From Acholeplasmataceae bacterium (GTDB lineage Bacteria; Bacillota_I; Bacilli_A; Acholeplasmatales; Acholeplasmataceae): a stretch of DNA of 19,371 nucleotides. Location of the stretch: contig JAFGTI010000092.1 in NCBI GenBank assembly GCA_016934175.1, forward strand, positions 1-19,371, in the 5' to 3' direction. The notes beneath the pieces were generated by a model. The model did not search any database. It was not told the origin of the DNA and saw only the letters and a program-made list of their open reading frames with translations. The position numbers and the translations under genes are program-made. Shown piece by piece: positions 6,174 through 14,798 of this stretch; position 1 is the first letter of the stretch, and each line of letters starts with the position of its first letter.

Positions 6174-7422
6174 AGTAAAACTCACGTAATTTATTTTGAC
6201 GTGATGGGCTTCTAAGTTTTCTTAAAGCTTTGGCTTCAATTTGACGTATACGTTCACGGGTAACACCAAATTCACGACCAACTTCTTCAAGTGTATGATT
6301 CTTACCATCAAACAAACCATATCGCAATCTTAAAACTTTTTCTTCACGGTCTGTGAGGGTTTCCAAGACTTCATCAAGTGTTTGTTTAACCATTTCTTGA
6401 AGCATAAATTCATGAGGGGTGAGCGCGTTAGGATCAGAGATAAAATCACCTAAAGATGAATCTTCTTCTTCACCAACATGTGCTTCAAGAGAAATAGGTT
6501 CTTTTGCTATTCTTTGAATATTTTGAACTTTTTCTGCTGTAATCCCCATTTTTTGAGCAATTTCATCTAATGAAGGTTCTCTACCTAAATCTTGGATAAG
6601 TTGTCTTTGAATACGAATCATTTTGTTAATGGTTTCAACCATATGAACAGGAATACGAATGGTTCTAGCTTGATCAGCTACAGCACGCGTAATCGCTTGA
6701 CGAATCCACCATGTAGCATATGTTGAAAACTTAAATCCTTTTTCGTGATCAAATTTGTCTACAGCACGCATAAGTCCCATATTACCTTCTTGAATTAAAT
6801 CCAAGAATAGTAATCCACGGCCTACATATCTTTTTGCAATTGAGACAACTAATCGGTAATTTGCTTCGACTAATTTATTTTTTGCAATCATTGCACGTTC
6901 AAGTGCAATCTTTAATTCTTCAACATCATTTTCAGGTAAAACTAAAATACCATTTTCAATTTCATCGAGTTGTTCTTTAGCGTAACGTCCATTTGAAACT
7001 AAAACTGCATATTTCTTTTCATCTTCGTGATTCAATAATGGAATTTGTCCGATTTCTTTTAAGTACATACGTACAGGATCATCAATTTTAATATTTGACG
7101 CGATAGTTTCGATGTTGATTAGTTCCTCTTCTTCAACCTCTAGACCACTTAAAGATAAGTCATCAGGTTCGACTTCTTCCAAGTCAAAATCAGCATCATC
7201 ATCGTCTTCTTCAATTTCTAATACATTTGTCGATAAGACTTCGTCTTCATCTTCTAGATCTTCTGGTAAAAGAATATCTATGTCATTATCCAAAAGTTCT
7301 CTTTCAATATTAAAGTATGATTCACTACCTGGTTTTGCATAAGGCAATACATCTTCAAGATTCAATAATTTATCTTTACCCGCTTTCTTGACTAGCTGAG
7401 CAACAATTTTTTCTAGTTCCAC
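6160..7422 (-). CDS. rpoD: Primary RNA polymerase sigma factor (RpoD/SigA)
   Basis: The 420-residue protein has all conserved sigma-70 group 1 regions. Region 1.2 begins at DPVRMYLKEIG (about 115). Region 2, which binds core and melts the -10, runs over about 183-262 and includes YATWWIRQAI. Region 3 follows. Region 4.2 ends the protein with VTRERIRQIEAKALRKLR, which reads the -35. The N-terminus carries a strongly acidic stretch (about 54-100, including a run of four Asp) between a short region 1.1-like head and region 1.2. The start is GTG with a perfect AGGAGG six bases upstream that overlaps the stop codon of dnaG, so the two are translationally close. The dnaG-rpoD pair is the core of the classic macromolecular synthesis operon. 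Confidence 0.97.
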   Translation of the reverse strand: MELEKIVAQLVKKAGKDKLLNLEDVLPYAKPGSESYFNIERELLDNDIDILLPEDLEDEDEVLSTNVLEIEEDDDDADFDLEEVEPDDLSLSGLEVEEEELINIETIASNIKIDDPVRMYLKEIGQIPLLNHEDEKKYAVLVSNGRYAKEQLDEIENGILVLPENDVEELKIALERAMIAKNKLVEANYRLVVSIAKRYVGRGLLFLDLIQEGNMGLMRAVDKFDHEKGFKFSTYATWWIRQAITRAVADQARTIRIPVHMVETINKMIRIQRQLIQDLGREPSLDEIAQKMGITAEKVQNIQRIAKEPISLEAHVGEEEDSSLGDFISDPNALTPHEFMLQEMVKQTLDEVLETLTDREEKVLRLRYGLFDGKNHTLEEVGREFGVTRERIRQIEAKALRKLRSPSRQNKLREFYYGKK

Positions 7423-7432
7423 AAAATACCTC

Positions 7433-9166
7433 CTATTTGTTATGTTTCAATAAAACAATGATTTGATCTCTTTCATTGATTAATATATCACTGACATTAT
7501 CTTCATTTTTAATCTTTTCTCTTAAATATTCCAACCGACGTTTTAAATTTGCTTCTTTCACCAAAGCTATATAAGGACTCAATTCATCAGTAGAAATAAC
7601 GATATTGTTCGTCCAAAACATATCTGTAAGCAAAACATTTTCCATATGTTGTCGTTGTTCTAAAGTGAGTTGATCTAAGAAATCATTAATGTCAAGCTCT
7701 CTATGATCTTCATAATAATTCTCTATTTTCAATCTGATAGCCGCTGTAATCGTTTCAGCAAAATCTGTTTGTTTTAAACTTTTCATGATAAACTCAGCAG
7801 CTTCTTTTGATCTTAACATTGCAAAAATTAAATATCTTTCTGCTTTTTGGTGCTTATCAATCATTTTTGGTTGATCACTTTTTGGTATAATCGGTTCACT
7901 TTGAACTGATTTTTTCCTTTGAAGAGATTCTACTGGAATATTTAAATCATGAGCAAGTTTTTGAGCATAGAATGCTCGAATACTACTATCTGAATTTTGA
8001 ATCATAACCATAACTTGTCTTCTAAATGCTTTCATATCGTTGGCATCTTGTAGATTTTTTCCTTGCTTATAGTAATGATATCTAAACGCATATGCGTCTA
8101 ATGTATATTCACCAAACAACATTTCATACTTTTCGGGTCCATAAGCTTTGATGAAATCATCTGGATCCATCTTCTCAGGAATCGTTAACACTTCAACTTT
8201 TAGCTGTTCTCTTTCTAATAACGGAATCGCGTGATCGGTAGCTTTTAATCCAGCAGCATCTCCATCATATGCTATCAATACTGATTTCGTTACATTTTTA
8301 ATGAGTTGTGCTTGATTTTTTGTCAATGCAGTTCCCATAGTAGCAACTCCATTTTTAACACCTGCCGCATATGAACTGATGACATCAAAGAATCCTTCAT
8401 ACAAGACAACTTGTTTACTCATTCTAATGTCACTTAATGCTTCAAACAGGTGATAGAGTAAATATCCTTTTTTAAAGATGACTGTTTCTGGACTATTGAT
8501 ATATTTAACTTGATCTTTTGGATTGAGTGTTCTTCCACTTAATCCAACAACATCACCTCTAGGACTTGTTATTGGAAAAATAATACGATCACTAAATAAA
8601 TCATAGTAAGTGCCATCATCAGCCTGTTTAACAACACCAAGTAATATCATATCACTAACTGCATATTTCTTATCTTTTAATACTTGATAAAGTGTATCAG
8701 AGTGTCCTGTTGCATACCCAAGTTTAAAATGAGAAATAAGTTCATCAGTCATTTGCCGTTGATAAAGATATTTAAGTGCTTCTTGACCTTTTTCACTATT
8801 TTTTAAGTTAAATTGATAGAATTGTGCAACTTCATTCATTAATTTAAAATAGTGTGTATTTGGATCACTTTTTACTTTTTTATGTTTAATTTCAATACCT
8901 GCACGTTCTGCAAGTTCTAAAGCTGCTTCTTCAAATGATATATTTTTAATCTTTCGATAAAAATTAATTGGCGTTCCCCCTTCGCCGCAAGACATACATT
9001 TTGCAATATTTTTTTCTGGAGATACTGAAAAACTAGGCGTTTTCTCCTGATGAAAAGGGCATAGACCCATGAAATTTTTCCCACGCTTAGATAACGAAAC
9101 AAATTCGCTGACCAAATCAACTATTGCAGTTTTTTCATTAATCTCGTTAATGAGTTTATCTTCCAT
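7433..9166 (-). CDS. dnaG: DNA primase DnaG
   Basis: The 577-residue protein synthesises RNA primers at the replication fork with the DnaB-type helicase. The N-terminal CHC2 zinc ribbon is complete (C36, H39, C57, C60). The catalytic core ends in a TOPRIM fold with glutamate E257 in EGFFD and the metal-binding D301 and D303 in DGDAAG. The remaining 200 or so residues correspond to the helicase-binding region, which is poorly conserved. Length is close to the usual 600. The ATG is preceded by AAGGAAG at good spacing. It lies ten bases before rpoD and 18 bases after the GH3 gene, an unusual upstream neighbour. Confidence 0.97.
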   Translation of the reverse strand: MEDKLINEINEKTAIVDLVSEFVSLSKRGKNFMGLCPFHQEKTPSFSVSPEKNIAKCMSCGEGGTPINFYRKIKNISFEEAALELAERAGIEIKHKKVKSDPNTHYFKLMNEVAQFYQFNLKNSEKGQEALKYLYQRQMTDELISHFKLGYATGHSDTLYQVLKDKKYAVSDMILLGVVKQADDGTYYDLFSDRIIFPITSPRGDVVGLSGRTLNPKDQVKYINSPETVIFKKGYLLYHLFEALSDIRMSKQVVLYEGFFDVISSYAAGVKNGVATMGTALTKNQAQLIKNVTKSVLIAYDGDAAGLKATDHAIPLLEREQLKVEVLTIPEKMDPDDFIKAYGPEKYEMLFGEYTLDAYAFRYHYYKQGKNLQDANDMKAFRRQVMVMIQNSDSSIRAFYAQKLAHDLNIPVESLQRKKSVQSEPIIPKSDQPKMIDKHQKAERYLIFAMLRSKEAAEFIMKSLKQTDFAETITAAIRLKIENYYEDHRELDINDFLDQLTLEQRQHMENVLLTDMFWTNNIVISTDELSPYIALVKEANLKRRLEYLREKIKNEDNVSDILINERDQIIVLLKHNK

Positions 9167-9184
9167 AAAGGTCTTCCTTTCTTT

Positions 9185-11026
9185 TTATGATAAATAGCTT
9201 AATCCATAACCAAAGGGATACATCACAATTGATTCCTCATAATCTGATCGTGTTGATGTAAACCCAACTTGAGATAAATCTCTTGGCCATGTATAGGATA
9301 ACTTCCCAGTAAAATCATAATCTCCAAAAATCACATCTGCAATTCCTGTTCCACCTTCGGAACCTGGCAACCAAGCTGCAACAAACGCATCAAATGAATT
9401 GATATCATCACCTAAGACCAAAGGTCTTCCTGAGATGAGAATACCTATTACTTTTTTTCCAGCATCATGAGCTTGTTTCGCTAATAATAGTGCTTGATCA
9501 TTATCTGGGTGGGCTAAACCTTGTGTTAATGTGAGTTGATCATTATCTCCAGCGCCCTCACTATATGGGATTTCAGATAGAACGACCACAACTGTACTAG
9601 CCTCAGTCCATGAAGATACTAATTGAGTACTTGAAGATTCTAAAACATTACTAAATGCTTGAGAAATACTTATACCTACTCCGATATCAGCTTCGGTATT
9701 GCCTAGCCAGTATGTCGTCCATCCGCCGCATAAATAACCAACGTTATTTGATGCAGGTCCAGCAATATAAATGAGCTCATCTTTATTTAACGGTAATGCT
9801 TCTTCATTATTTTTTAGTAGCACCAAAGATTCTCTAACTGCTTGTCTTGCTATATCCTGGTGGATACTACTATATAAATAATCTATTGGATCTAATCTTG
9901 CAAATGGTTCATCAATTAGACCTCTATTATACTTAACTGTCAGTATTCTACTTACAGCATCATCAATACGTTCAACTGATATATTATCACTGATTACTGC
10001 TTGATATAAACTAGATAATGCTGATTCCCAATCAGAAGGTTCCATGAGCATATCAACACCAGCATTCACAGCTGTAACAATTTGTTCATCATATGATCCT
10101 GGTAATTGATGTATAGCATTCCAATCACTGATAATAAATCCTTCAAACTCTAATTCTTCTTTTAATACTTCTGTAATCCAATAATGACTTCCATGCATTT
10201 TTATATCATCAATCGCACTATAAGAAATCATGATGGTATCCACACCTGCGTTAATTGCTTGGACATAAGGGGATAGATGAATATCACGAATTGTTTGTTC
10301 ATTAACAGTGACATTTCCTTGATCAATACCACCTATAGTTCCACCATCAGCAACAAAGTGTTTTGCTGTTGCACTCACTCCATTTTCTTGAAGTCCAAAA
10401 ATCATGTGTTTCACAAGATTTTGATGGATAAGCGGATTTTCGCTTAATCCTTCATATGTGCGTCCCCAAGATATATCAGAAACAACACTAACAGCTGGAG
10501 CAAATGTCCAAGTTATTCCTGTAACTAGCATTTCTTCTGCTGTCGCTTTTCCGATTTCATACATCAAATCCGAATTATTTGCAGCACCTAAACCAATATT
10601 ATGTGGGAAAATCGTAGCACCATACAAATTATTATTTCCATGAATCGCATCAACTCCATAAATAATTGGAATTTCACTTGTGCTTTTCAATGCACTTTCT
10701 TGATAATCTGCGTACATGTCATACCATACATCAGCTGAATCGATATAAGAAGTCGGATGACTGCCACCACCACTTAAAATAGAGCCAATACCATACTGCT
10801 CAACTTGATCTGGTGTGATATATGCTCTTTCAGCTTGTATCATTTGAGCTACTTTTTCAATTAAAGACAGCTCATTTAATTTTTCGCTAACCAGTTCTTT
10901 AATCGTTGGTTCTACTAACGGGGGTACAATAGGAATATATGGAATATCTGGATTTTCATTTTCTGTACAGCTACTCATGAATAAGATTGAAATAATCATC
11001 GCTAGAAGACTTATAATTTTTTTCAT
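9185..11026 (-). CDS. Secreted lipoprotein glycoside hydrolase family 3 (exo-beta-glucanase/beta-glucosidase type)
   Basis: The 613-residue protein begins with a lipoprotein signal: MKKIISLLAM, a hydrophobic core and a lipobox ending in FMSSC, so C20 would be lipidated and the enzyme held outside the membrane. The (alpha/beta)8 domain shows KHFVADGGT (K222) and the nucleophile aspartate D301 in IISDW. The second domain shows GGWTTYWLG and a glutamate E490 in PYSEGAGDND, aligned with the acid/base of the barley ExoI type. These features indicate an exo-acting 1,3/1,4-beta-glucan or cello-oligosaccharide hydrolase; the exact substrate is inferred. I chose ATG 11026 because it gives a normal signal peptide; GTG 11035 is possible. 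It is embedded in a housekeeping operon with gaps of 18 bases on both sides, and no sugar transporter is nearby. Confidence 0.9.
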   Translation of the reverse strand: MKKIISLLAMIISILFMSSCTENENPDIPYIPIVPPLVEPTIKELVSEKLNELSLIEKVAQMIQAERAYITPDQVEQYGIGSILSGGGSHPTSYIDSADVWYDMYADYQESALKSTSEIPIIYGVDAIHGNNNLYGATIFPHNIGLGAANNSDLMYEIGKATAEEMLVTGITWTFAPAVSVVSDISWGRTYEGLSENPLIHQNLVKHMIFGLQENGVSATAKHFVADGGTIGGIDQGNVTVNEQTIRDIHLSPYVQAINAGVDTIMISYSAIDDIKMHGSHYWITEVLKEELEFEGFIISDWNAIHQLPGSYDEQIVTAVNAGVDMLMEPSDWESALSSLYQAVISDNISVERIDDAVSRILTVKYNRGLIDEPFARLDPIDYLYSSIHQDIARQAVRESLVLLKNNEEALPLNKDELIYIAGPASNNVGYLCGGWTTYWLGNTEADIGVGISISQAFSNVLESSSTQLVSSWTEASTVVVVLSEIPYSEGAGDNDQLTLTQGLAHPDNDQALLLAKQAHDAGKKVIGILISGRPLVLGDDINSFDAFVAAWLPGSEGGTGIADVIFGDYDFTGKLSYTWPRDLSQVGFTSTRSDYEESIVMYPFGYGLSYLS

Positions 11027-11044
11027 GGTACCCACACTTTCAAA

Positions 11045-12415
11045 TTAGAATTTTGTTTCTTTTTCGATATAGTTTCTTAATTCTTTAATGGGAACTCTGA
11101 CCTGAGCCATTGTATCTCTATTTCTAACAGTTACCGTTTGATCATTCTCAGTATCATGATCAATTGTTATGCATAGATAAGTTCCGATAGCGTCTTGTCT
11201 ACGATATCTTTTTCCAATATTTTGTGTTTCGTCATAAACCACATCAAAATATTGATTGAGTTCTTCAAAAATTTCGATTGCTTTTCCTGAATGCTCTTTT
11301 TTTATTAATGGAAGCACAGCTGCCTTATATGGAGCTAACGCTGGATGAATATGTAGAATTTGTCTCGTATCACCAGAATCAAGAGTTTCAACATCATAAC
11401 CATTGGTAAGGAAAGCTAAGACTAATCTTTCAACACCAACTGAAGGTTCAATCACATATGGCAAATATCTTTCATTAGTATCAGGATCTAAATATGCTAA
11501 ATTTTCACCTGAATGTAATTGATGTGCTTTAAGATCATAATCTGTTCTAGAAGCAATACCCCATAATTCATCAAATCCCCAAGGAAATTGAAATCTAATA
11601 TCGGTAGTCGCATTTGAATAATGGCTGAGTGCTTCAGGTTTATGATCATCAAAAATTAAACTTTCTTTTTTAAGACCTAGAGAAATTAGCCAGTCCATGC
11701 AAAATTGTTTCCAATAATTAAACCAATCCATTTCAGTACCAGGTTTAACGAAAAATTCCAGTTCCATTTGTTCAAATTCACGAGTTCTAAAAATGAAATT
11801 ACCTGGAGTGATTTCATTTCTAAACGCTTTACCCACTTGGCATACACCAAAAGGGACTTTTTTTCTTGTCGTACGTTGAATATTTTTAAATTGTATAAAA
11901 ATTCCTTGAGCTGTTTCAGGACGTAAATATATTTGATTTGCTTGTTCTAAAACTACACCTTGATATGTTTGAAACATCATATTAAAAGCTCTAATAGGCA
12001 AAAACTCTTTTTTACCACAATTAGGGCAAGTCACTTGTTGGTCGATAAGATACTGATACATCTGATCTGTACTCCAACCATCTGCAGAAACGCTATGATT
12101 ATGATCTTCAATCAATTTATCTGCTCTAAATCTTTGATTGCAACTCTTGCATTCAGTCAAGGGATCACTGAAACCGCCAACGTGTCCGCTGGCTTTCCAA
12201 ACTTCACTGTTCATCAAAATTGAACTATCTAAAAGTACATTATAAGGTGTTTGTCGTTGAAATTTCTTAATCCAAGCATCTTTAATGTTCTTTTTTAGAA
12301 GGCTTCCTAAAGGACCATAATCCCAAGTATTTGCCAGCCCACCATAGAGTTCACTTCCTTGATATATATATCCTGTTGATTTTGCATATTGTACGATTTG
12401 ATCGAGTGTAACCAT
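11045..12415 (-). CDS. glyS: Glycyl-tRNA synthetase, single-chain alpha2 type
   Basis: The 456-residue enzyme charges tRNA-Gly with glycine in the cytoplasm. It is the homodimeric class II form, not the alpha2-beta2 GlyQ/GlyS form. Motif 2 lies near residues 198-222 (FRNEITPGNFIFRTREFEQME), and motif 3 near the C-terminus contains PSVGVERL. A four-cysteine zinc site is visible (C89, C92, C130, C133). The C-terminal anticodon-binding domain follows. ATG 12415 is preceded by AAAGGATG. The gene follows recO by 20 bases, exactly where Bacillus carries glyQ and glyS. There is no room for a T-box leader. Confidence 0.96.
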   Translation of the reverse strand: MVTLDQIVQYAKSTGYIYQGSELYGGLANTWDYGPLGSLLKKNIKDAWIKKFQRQTPYNVLLDSSILMNSEVWKASGHVGGFSDPLTECKSCNQRFRADKLIEDHNHSVSADGWSTDQMYQYLIDQQVTCPNCGKKEFLPIRAFNMMFQTYQGVVLEQANQIYLRPETAQGIFIQFKNIQRTTRKKVPFGVCQVGKAFRNEITPGNFIFRTREFEQMELEFFVKPGTEMDWFNYWKQFCMDWLISLGLKKESLIFDDHKPEALSHYSNATTDIRFQFPWGFDELWGIASRTDYDLKAHQLHSGENLAYLDPDTNERYLPYVIEPSVGVERLVLAFLTNGYDVETLDSGDTRQILHIHPALAPYKAAVLPLIKKEHSGKAIEIFEELNQYFDVVYDETQNIGKRYRRQDAIGTYLCITIDHDTENDQTVTVRNRDTMAQVRVPIKELRNYIEKETKF

Positions 12416-12435
12416 GTGAACACATCCTTTAATGT

Positions 12436-13089
12436 CTATTTTAGATTTTTTAATGTCGTTTGTAAATGAAACTGGTAATATTTTAAAATAAAATCTTTTA
12501 TTTTAGCAATACTATCTGATTCATACGCTTCTAATGCCTCAAAAGGTATTAAATTTAGTTTCAATAAGACAATTGCTTCTTTGACTTCTAAATCTACAAT
12601 ATCTGTGTCCTTTTGATAGATTAGACCACCTTTTTCAATATTGACACCTTGTACTTTTCTACCATCAGCATTCAAATCCAATGGATACCCTAACGGTTTT
12701 AACATTTTTAATGCAAAGCTCAATGCTGAAATATTTAAATATGGTGATTGTAGTGCTTGAACTAGATCATGATAAATTTCTTGGTGTGAGTAATTATCAA
12801 CAACTAATTGATCAATAATCTCTAGCATCAAAGCAGCTTGCTTAGTTAAAGCATAATCTTTTTTTATTTCTGAAAAATCATTAATTATTTTTGCTTCAGC
12901 AAGTGTGAAAAAAGATTTGTCAGAATCTTTAAATTCGATTTGTGTAAGATATTGAGCAAGAATGCGATTTGCACTATTTAATTTTTGTGATCCTTGTGCA
13001 AGTAGTGTCTTCTTACCTTTTTTTGTATAAACATAAAGTAATCTTGCATGCTCTTGATAGGGCTGGGTTTTATATATAATGCCTTCCAT
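12436..13089 (-). CDS. recO: DNA repair protein RecO
   Basis: The 217-residue protein matches RecO in its N-terminal OB-fold (MEGIIYKTQPYQEHARLLYVYTK onward) and alpha-helical C-terminal half. RecO anneals single strands and, with RecR, loads RecA onto SSB-coated DNA in the RecFOR recombination pathway. The usual length is about 240-250, so this one is short. It has no cysteine at all, so the C-terminal zinc-binding motif found in many Gram-positive RecO proteins is absent. The start overlaps the era stop by one base (TGATG). Its place between era and the glycyl-tRNA synthetase gene is conserved in Bacillota. Confidence 0.85.
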   Translation of the reverse strand: MEGIIYKTQPYQEHARLLYVYTKKGKKTLLAQGSQKLNSANRILAQYLTQIEFKDSDKSFFTLAEAKIINDFSEIKKDYALTKQAALMLEIIDQLVVDNYSHQEIYHDLVQALQSPYLNISALSFALKMLKPLGYPLDLNADGRKVQGVNIEKGGLIYQKDTDIVDLEVKEAIVLLKLNLIPFEALEAYESDSIAKIKDFILKYYQFHLQTTLKNLK

Positions 13090-13985
13090 CAGCTTTCATC
13101 ACCAATACCAAAAGCTTTTAAATCATTGGGACGATTTCGCCAATCTTTTTTTACTTTGACCCATAACGTTAAGTGTATTTTAGTATTTAAAATTTGATTA
13201 ATTTCTTTTCTGGCTTCAGTTCCAATTTTTTTGATTTTTTCTCCAGCTTTACCAATAAGTATTTGCTTTTGGGTTGTACGTTCAACAATAATAAGAGCTG
13301 AAACATCAATTGTGTTTAATTCAAGATTTTCTTCTAAGGATTCAATGACAACGGCAACTGAATGGGGAACTTCTTGTTCAGTATGAAATAGTATTTTTTC
13401 TCTAATCAATTCTGACATAAGTTGGTTTTCACTTTGGTCACTTTTCATTTCTTCAGGAAAAAATAGGGGTCCCTCAGGTAAATAGGGTTGGAGTGTTTCT
13501 ATAAGATGATTCAAATTTTTTTTATCTTTTGCAGAAACAGGAGTAACACCTTCAAAAGCATAAGCATCCAGATATGAAATAATAACTTCATCAATAGCAG
13601 ATCTATTTTTTAATAAATCAATCTTATTAATTACTAAAAATACTGGGATTCTTAAGCCCTTAAAATATGCAATAATATGATCTTCAGCACTACCTTTTGC
13701 ATCATCAACAACAAACAAGACCATATCAACATCTTTTATCGATGAAACTGCAATTCTATCGATGGTTTTGTTGAGTAGGTCTTTGCCTTTATGCATGCCT
13801 GGTGTATCCACAAAAATCATTTGAAAATCTGGTTGTGTATAAACTCCCATGATTCGATTTCGTGTTGTTTGAGGTTTAGGACTCATTATTGCAATCTTTT
13901 TACCTATTAAAGCATTGATTAATGTTGATTTCCCAACATTTGGTCTCCCTACAATAGCAACAAATCCAGATTTATGGTTACTCAT
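13089..13985 (-). CDS. era: GTPase Era
   Basis: The 298-residue protein has all GTPase motifs: G1 GRPNVGKST (13-21), G2 in TTRNR, G3 DTPG, G4 NKID and G5 VSAKD. A C-terminal KH domain (GKAGEKIKKIG) binds the 3' end of 16S rRNA. Era is an essential checkpoint in 30S subunit maturation and works with YbeY and RsmE-type rRNA factors encoded nearby. The ATG at 13985 overlaps the cdd stop by eight bases. A longer frame from 14000 lacks a ribosome-binding site and would lengthen a normally short N-terminus. Confidence 0.97.
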   Translation of the reverse strand: MSNHKSGFVAIVGRPNVGKSTLINALIGKKIAIMSPKPQTTRNRIMGVYTQPDFQMIFVDTPGMHKGKDLLNKTIDRIAVSSIKDVDMVLFVVDDAKGSAEDHIIAYFKGLRIPVFLVINKIDLLKNRSAIDEVIISYLDAYAFEGVTPVSAKDKKNLNHLIETLQPYLPEGPLFFPEEMKSDQSENQLMSELIREKILFHTEQEVPHSVAVVIESLEENLELNTIDVSALIIVERTTQKQILIGKAGEKIKKIGTEARKEINQILNTKIHLTLWVKVKKDWRNRPNDLKAFGIGDES

Positions 13986-14379
13986 CTTTTGGCTTTTCAT
14001 CTAAAACGAATGCATAAGGAAGTAAACCGTCGGGAGTTGTTTCCATCGTTTTCCCTTCAGTATTCGCTAAAACGATTTTTGTGTCTTTAGGTAGTAGTTC
14101 ATGCATCACTTGACGGCATGCACCACAAGGTGATACTGGTCCGTGATCATTAGCAACAATGGTCATCGATACGATATCTTCTTTTTTATAACCTTGGCTG
14201 TATAAAGAAAATAATGCACTTCTTTCTGCACAGTTCGATAAACCAAAAGATGCATTTTCAATATTTGCACCTAATATATAGGTGCCATCCTTAAGTAAAA
14301 TAGCTGCCCCAACCTTAAAATTTGAGTAGGGTGTGTATGCACGGCTTCTCGCTAATAATGCTTGTTCTAAATCTTTCAT
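13978..14379 (-). CDS. cdd: Cytidine deaminase
   Basis: The 133-residue enzyme converts cytidine and deoxycytidine to uridine and deoxyuridine in pyrimidine salvage. The zinc site is complete: C50 with catalytic E52 in NCAERSA, and C85/C88 in PCGACRQ. The length is normal for the homotetrameric type. ATG 14379 overlaps the ybeY stop (ATGA) and has AAAGGA upstream. In Bacillus the undecaprenol kinase gene dgkA lies between ybeY and cdd; here it is absent. Confidence 0.96.
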   Translation of the reverse strand: MKDLEQALLARSRAYTPYSNFKVGAAILLKDGTYILGANIENASFGLSNCAERSALFSLYSQGYKKEDIVSMTIVANDHGPVSPCGACRQVMHELLPKDTKIVLANTEGKTMETTPDGLLPYAFVLDEKPKDE

Positions 14380-14798
14380 GATGTTGTCCTTTCCAACTTC
14401 GCATTTTTTAAAATGCGTTCTTGTTCTTCAATCATTAATTTTTCTTCTTCTGGAGTGTGATGATCATACCCTAATAGGTGTAGATATCCATGAACCGCTA
14501 AAAATCCGATTTCTCTTTCAATTGAGTGTCCATAATCACTAGCTTGAATTTTCGCTTGTTCGATTGAGATGAATATATCTCCAAGTGAATCATCATCTTG
14601 ATCATCATTTATAAAACTTAATACATCAGTTGGTTTATCGATATGACGATAAGTTTGGTTCATTTGCTGTATATATTTTTGATCAACGAAGATAATCTGC
14701 ATATTTTTCGACTGTTTAATCGGATTAAATATTGATTTAATCAATGCTTTAATCTCTGTAATATTTTCTTTTGTTTGATTATGAAGATTTATTTTCAT
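14376..14798 (-). CDS. ybeY: Endoribonuclease YbeY (rRNA maturation factor)
   Basis: The 140-residue protein carries the diagnostic zinc motif H-x3-H-x5-H (H103, H107, H113 in HGYLHLLGYDH). YbeY is a single-strand RNA endonuclease involved in 16S rRNA 3'-end processing and ribosome quality control. I start it at ATG 14798, ten bases after AAAGG. The open frame continues upstream to 14849 inside phoH, but that would add 17 residues not typical of the family. The gene overlaps the end of phoH by 20 bases. Confidence 0.93.
   Translation of the reverse strand: MKINLHNQTKENITEIKALIKSIFNPIKQSKNMQIIFVDQKYIQQMNQTYRHIDKPTDVLSFINDDQDDDSLGDIFISIEQAKIQASDYGHSIEREIGFLAVHGYLHLLGYDHHTPEEEKLMIEEQERILKNAKLERTTS

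Noticed and set aside
7112..7342. Plus-strand serine-rich frame of 76 codons
   Set aside because: It is the antisense of the acidic stretch of rpoD; GAT/GAA codons read backwards give Ser codons. No ribosome-binding site.
12416..12435. T-box riboswitch before glyS
   Set aside because: Only 20 bases separate recO and glyS, and no specifier stem or T-box sequence is present.
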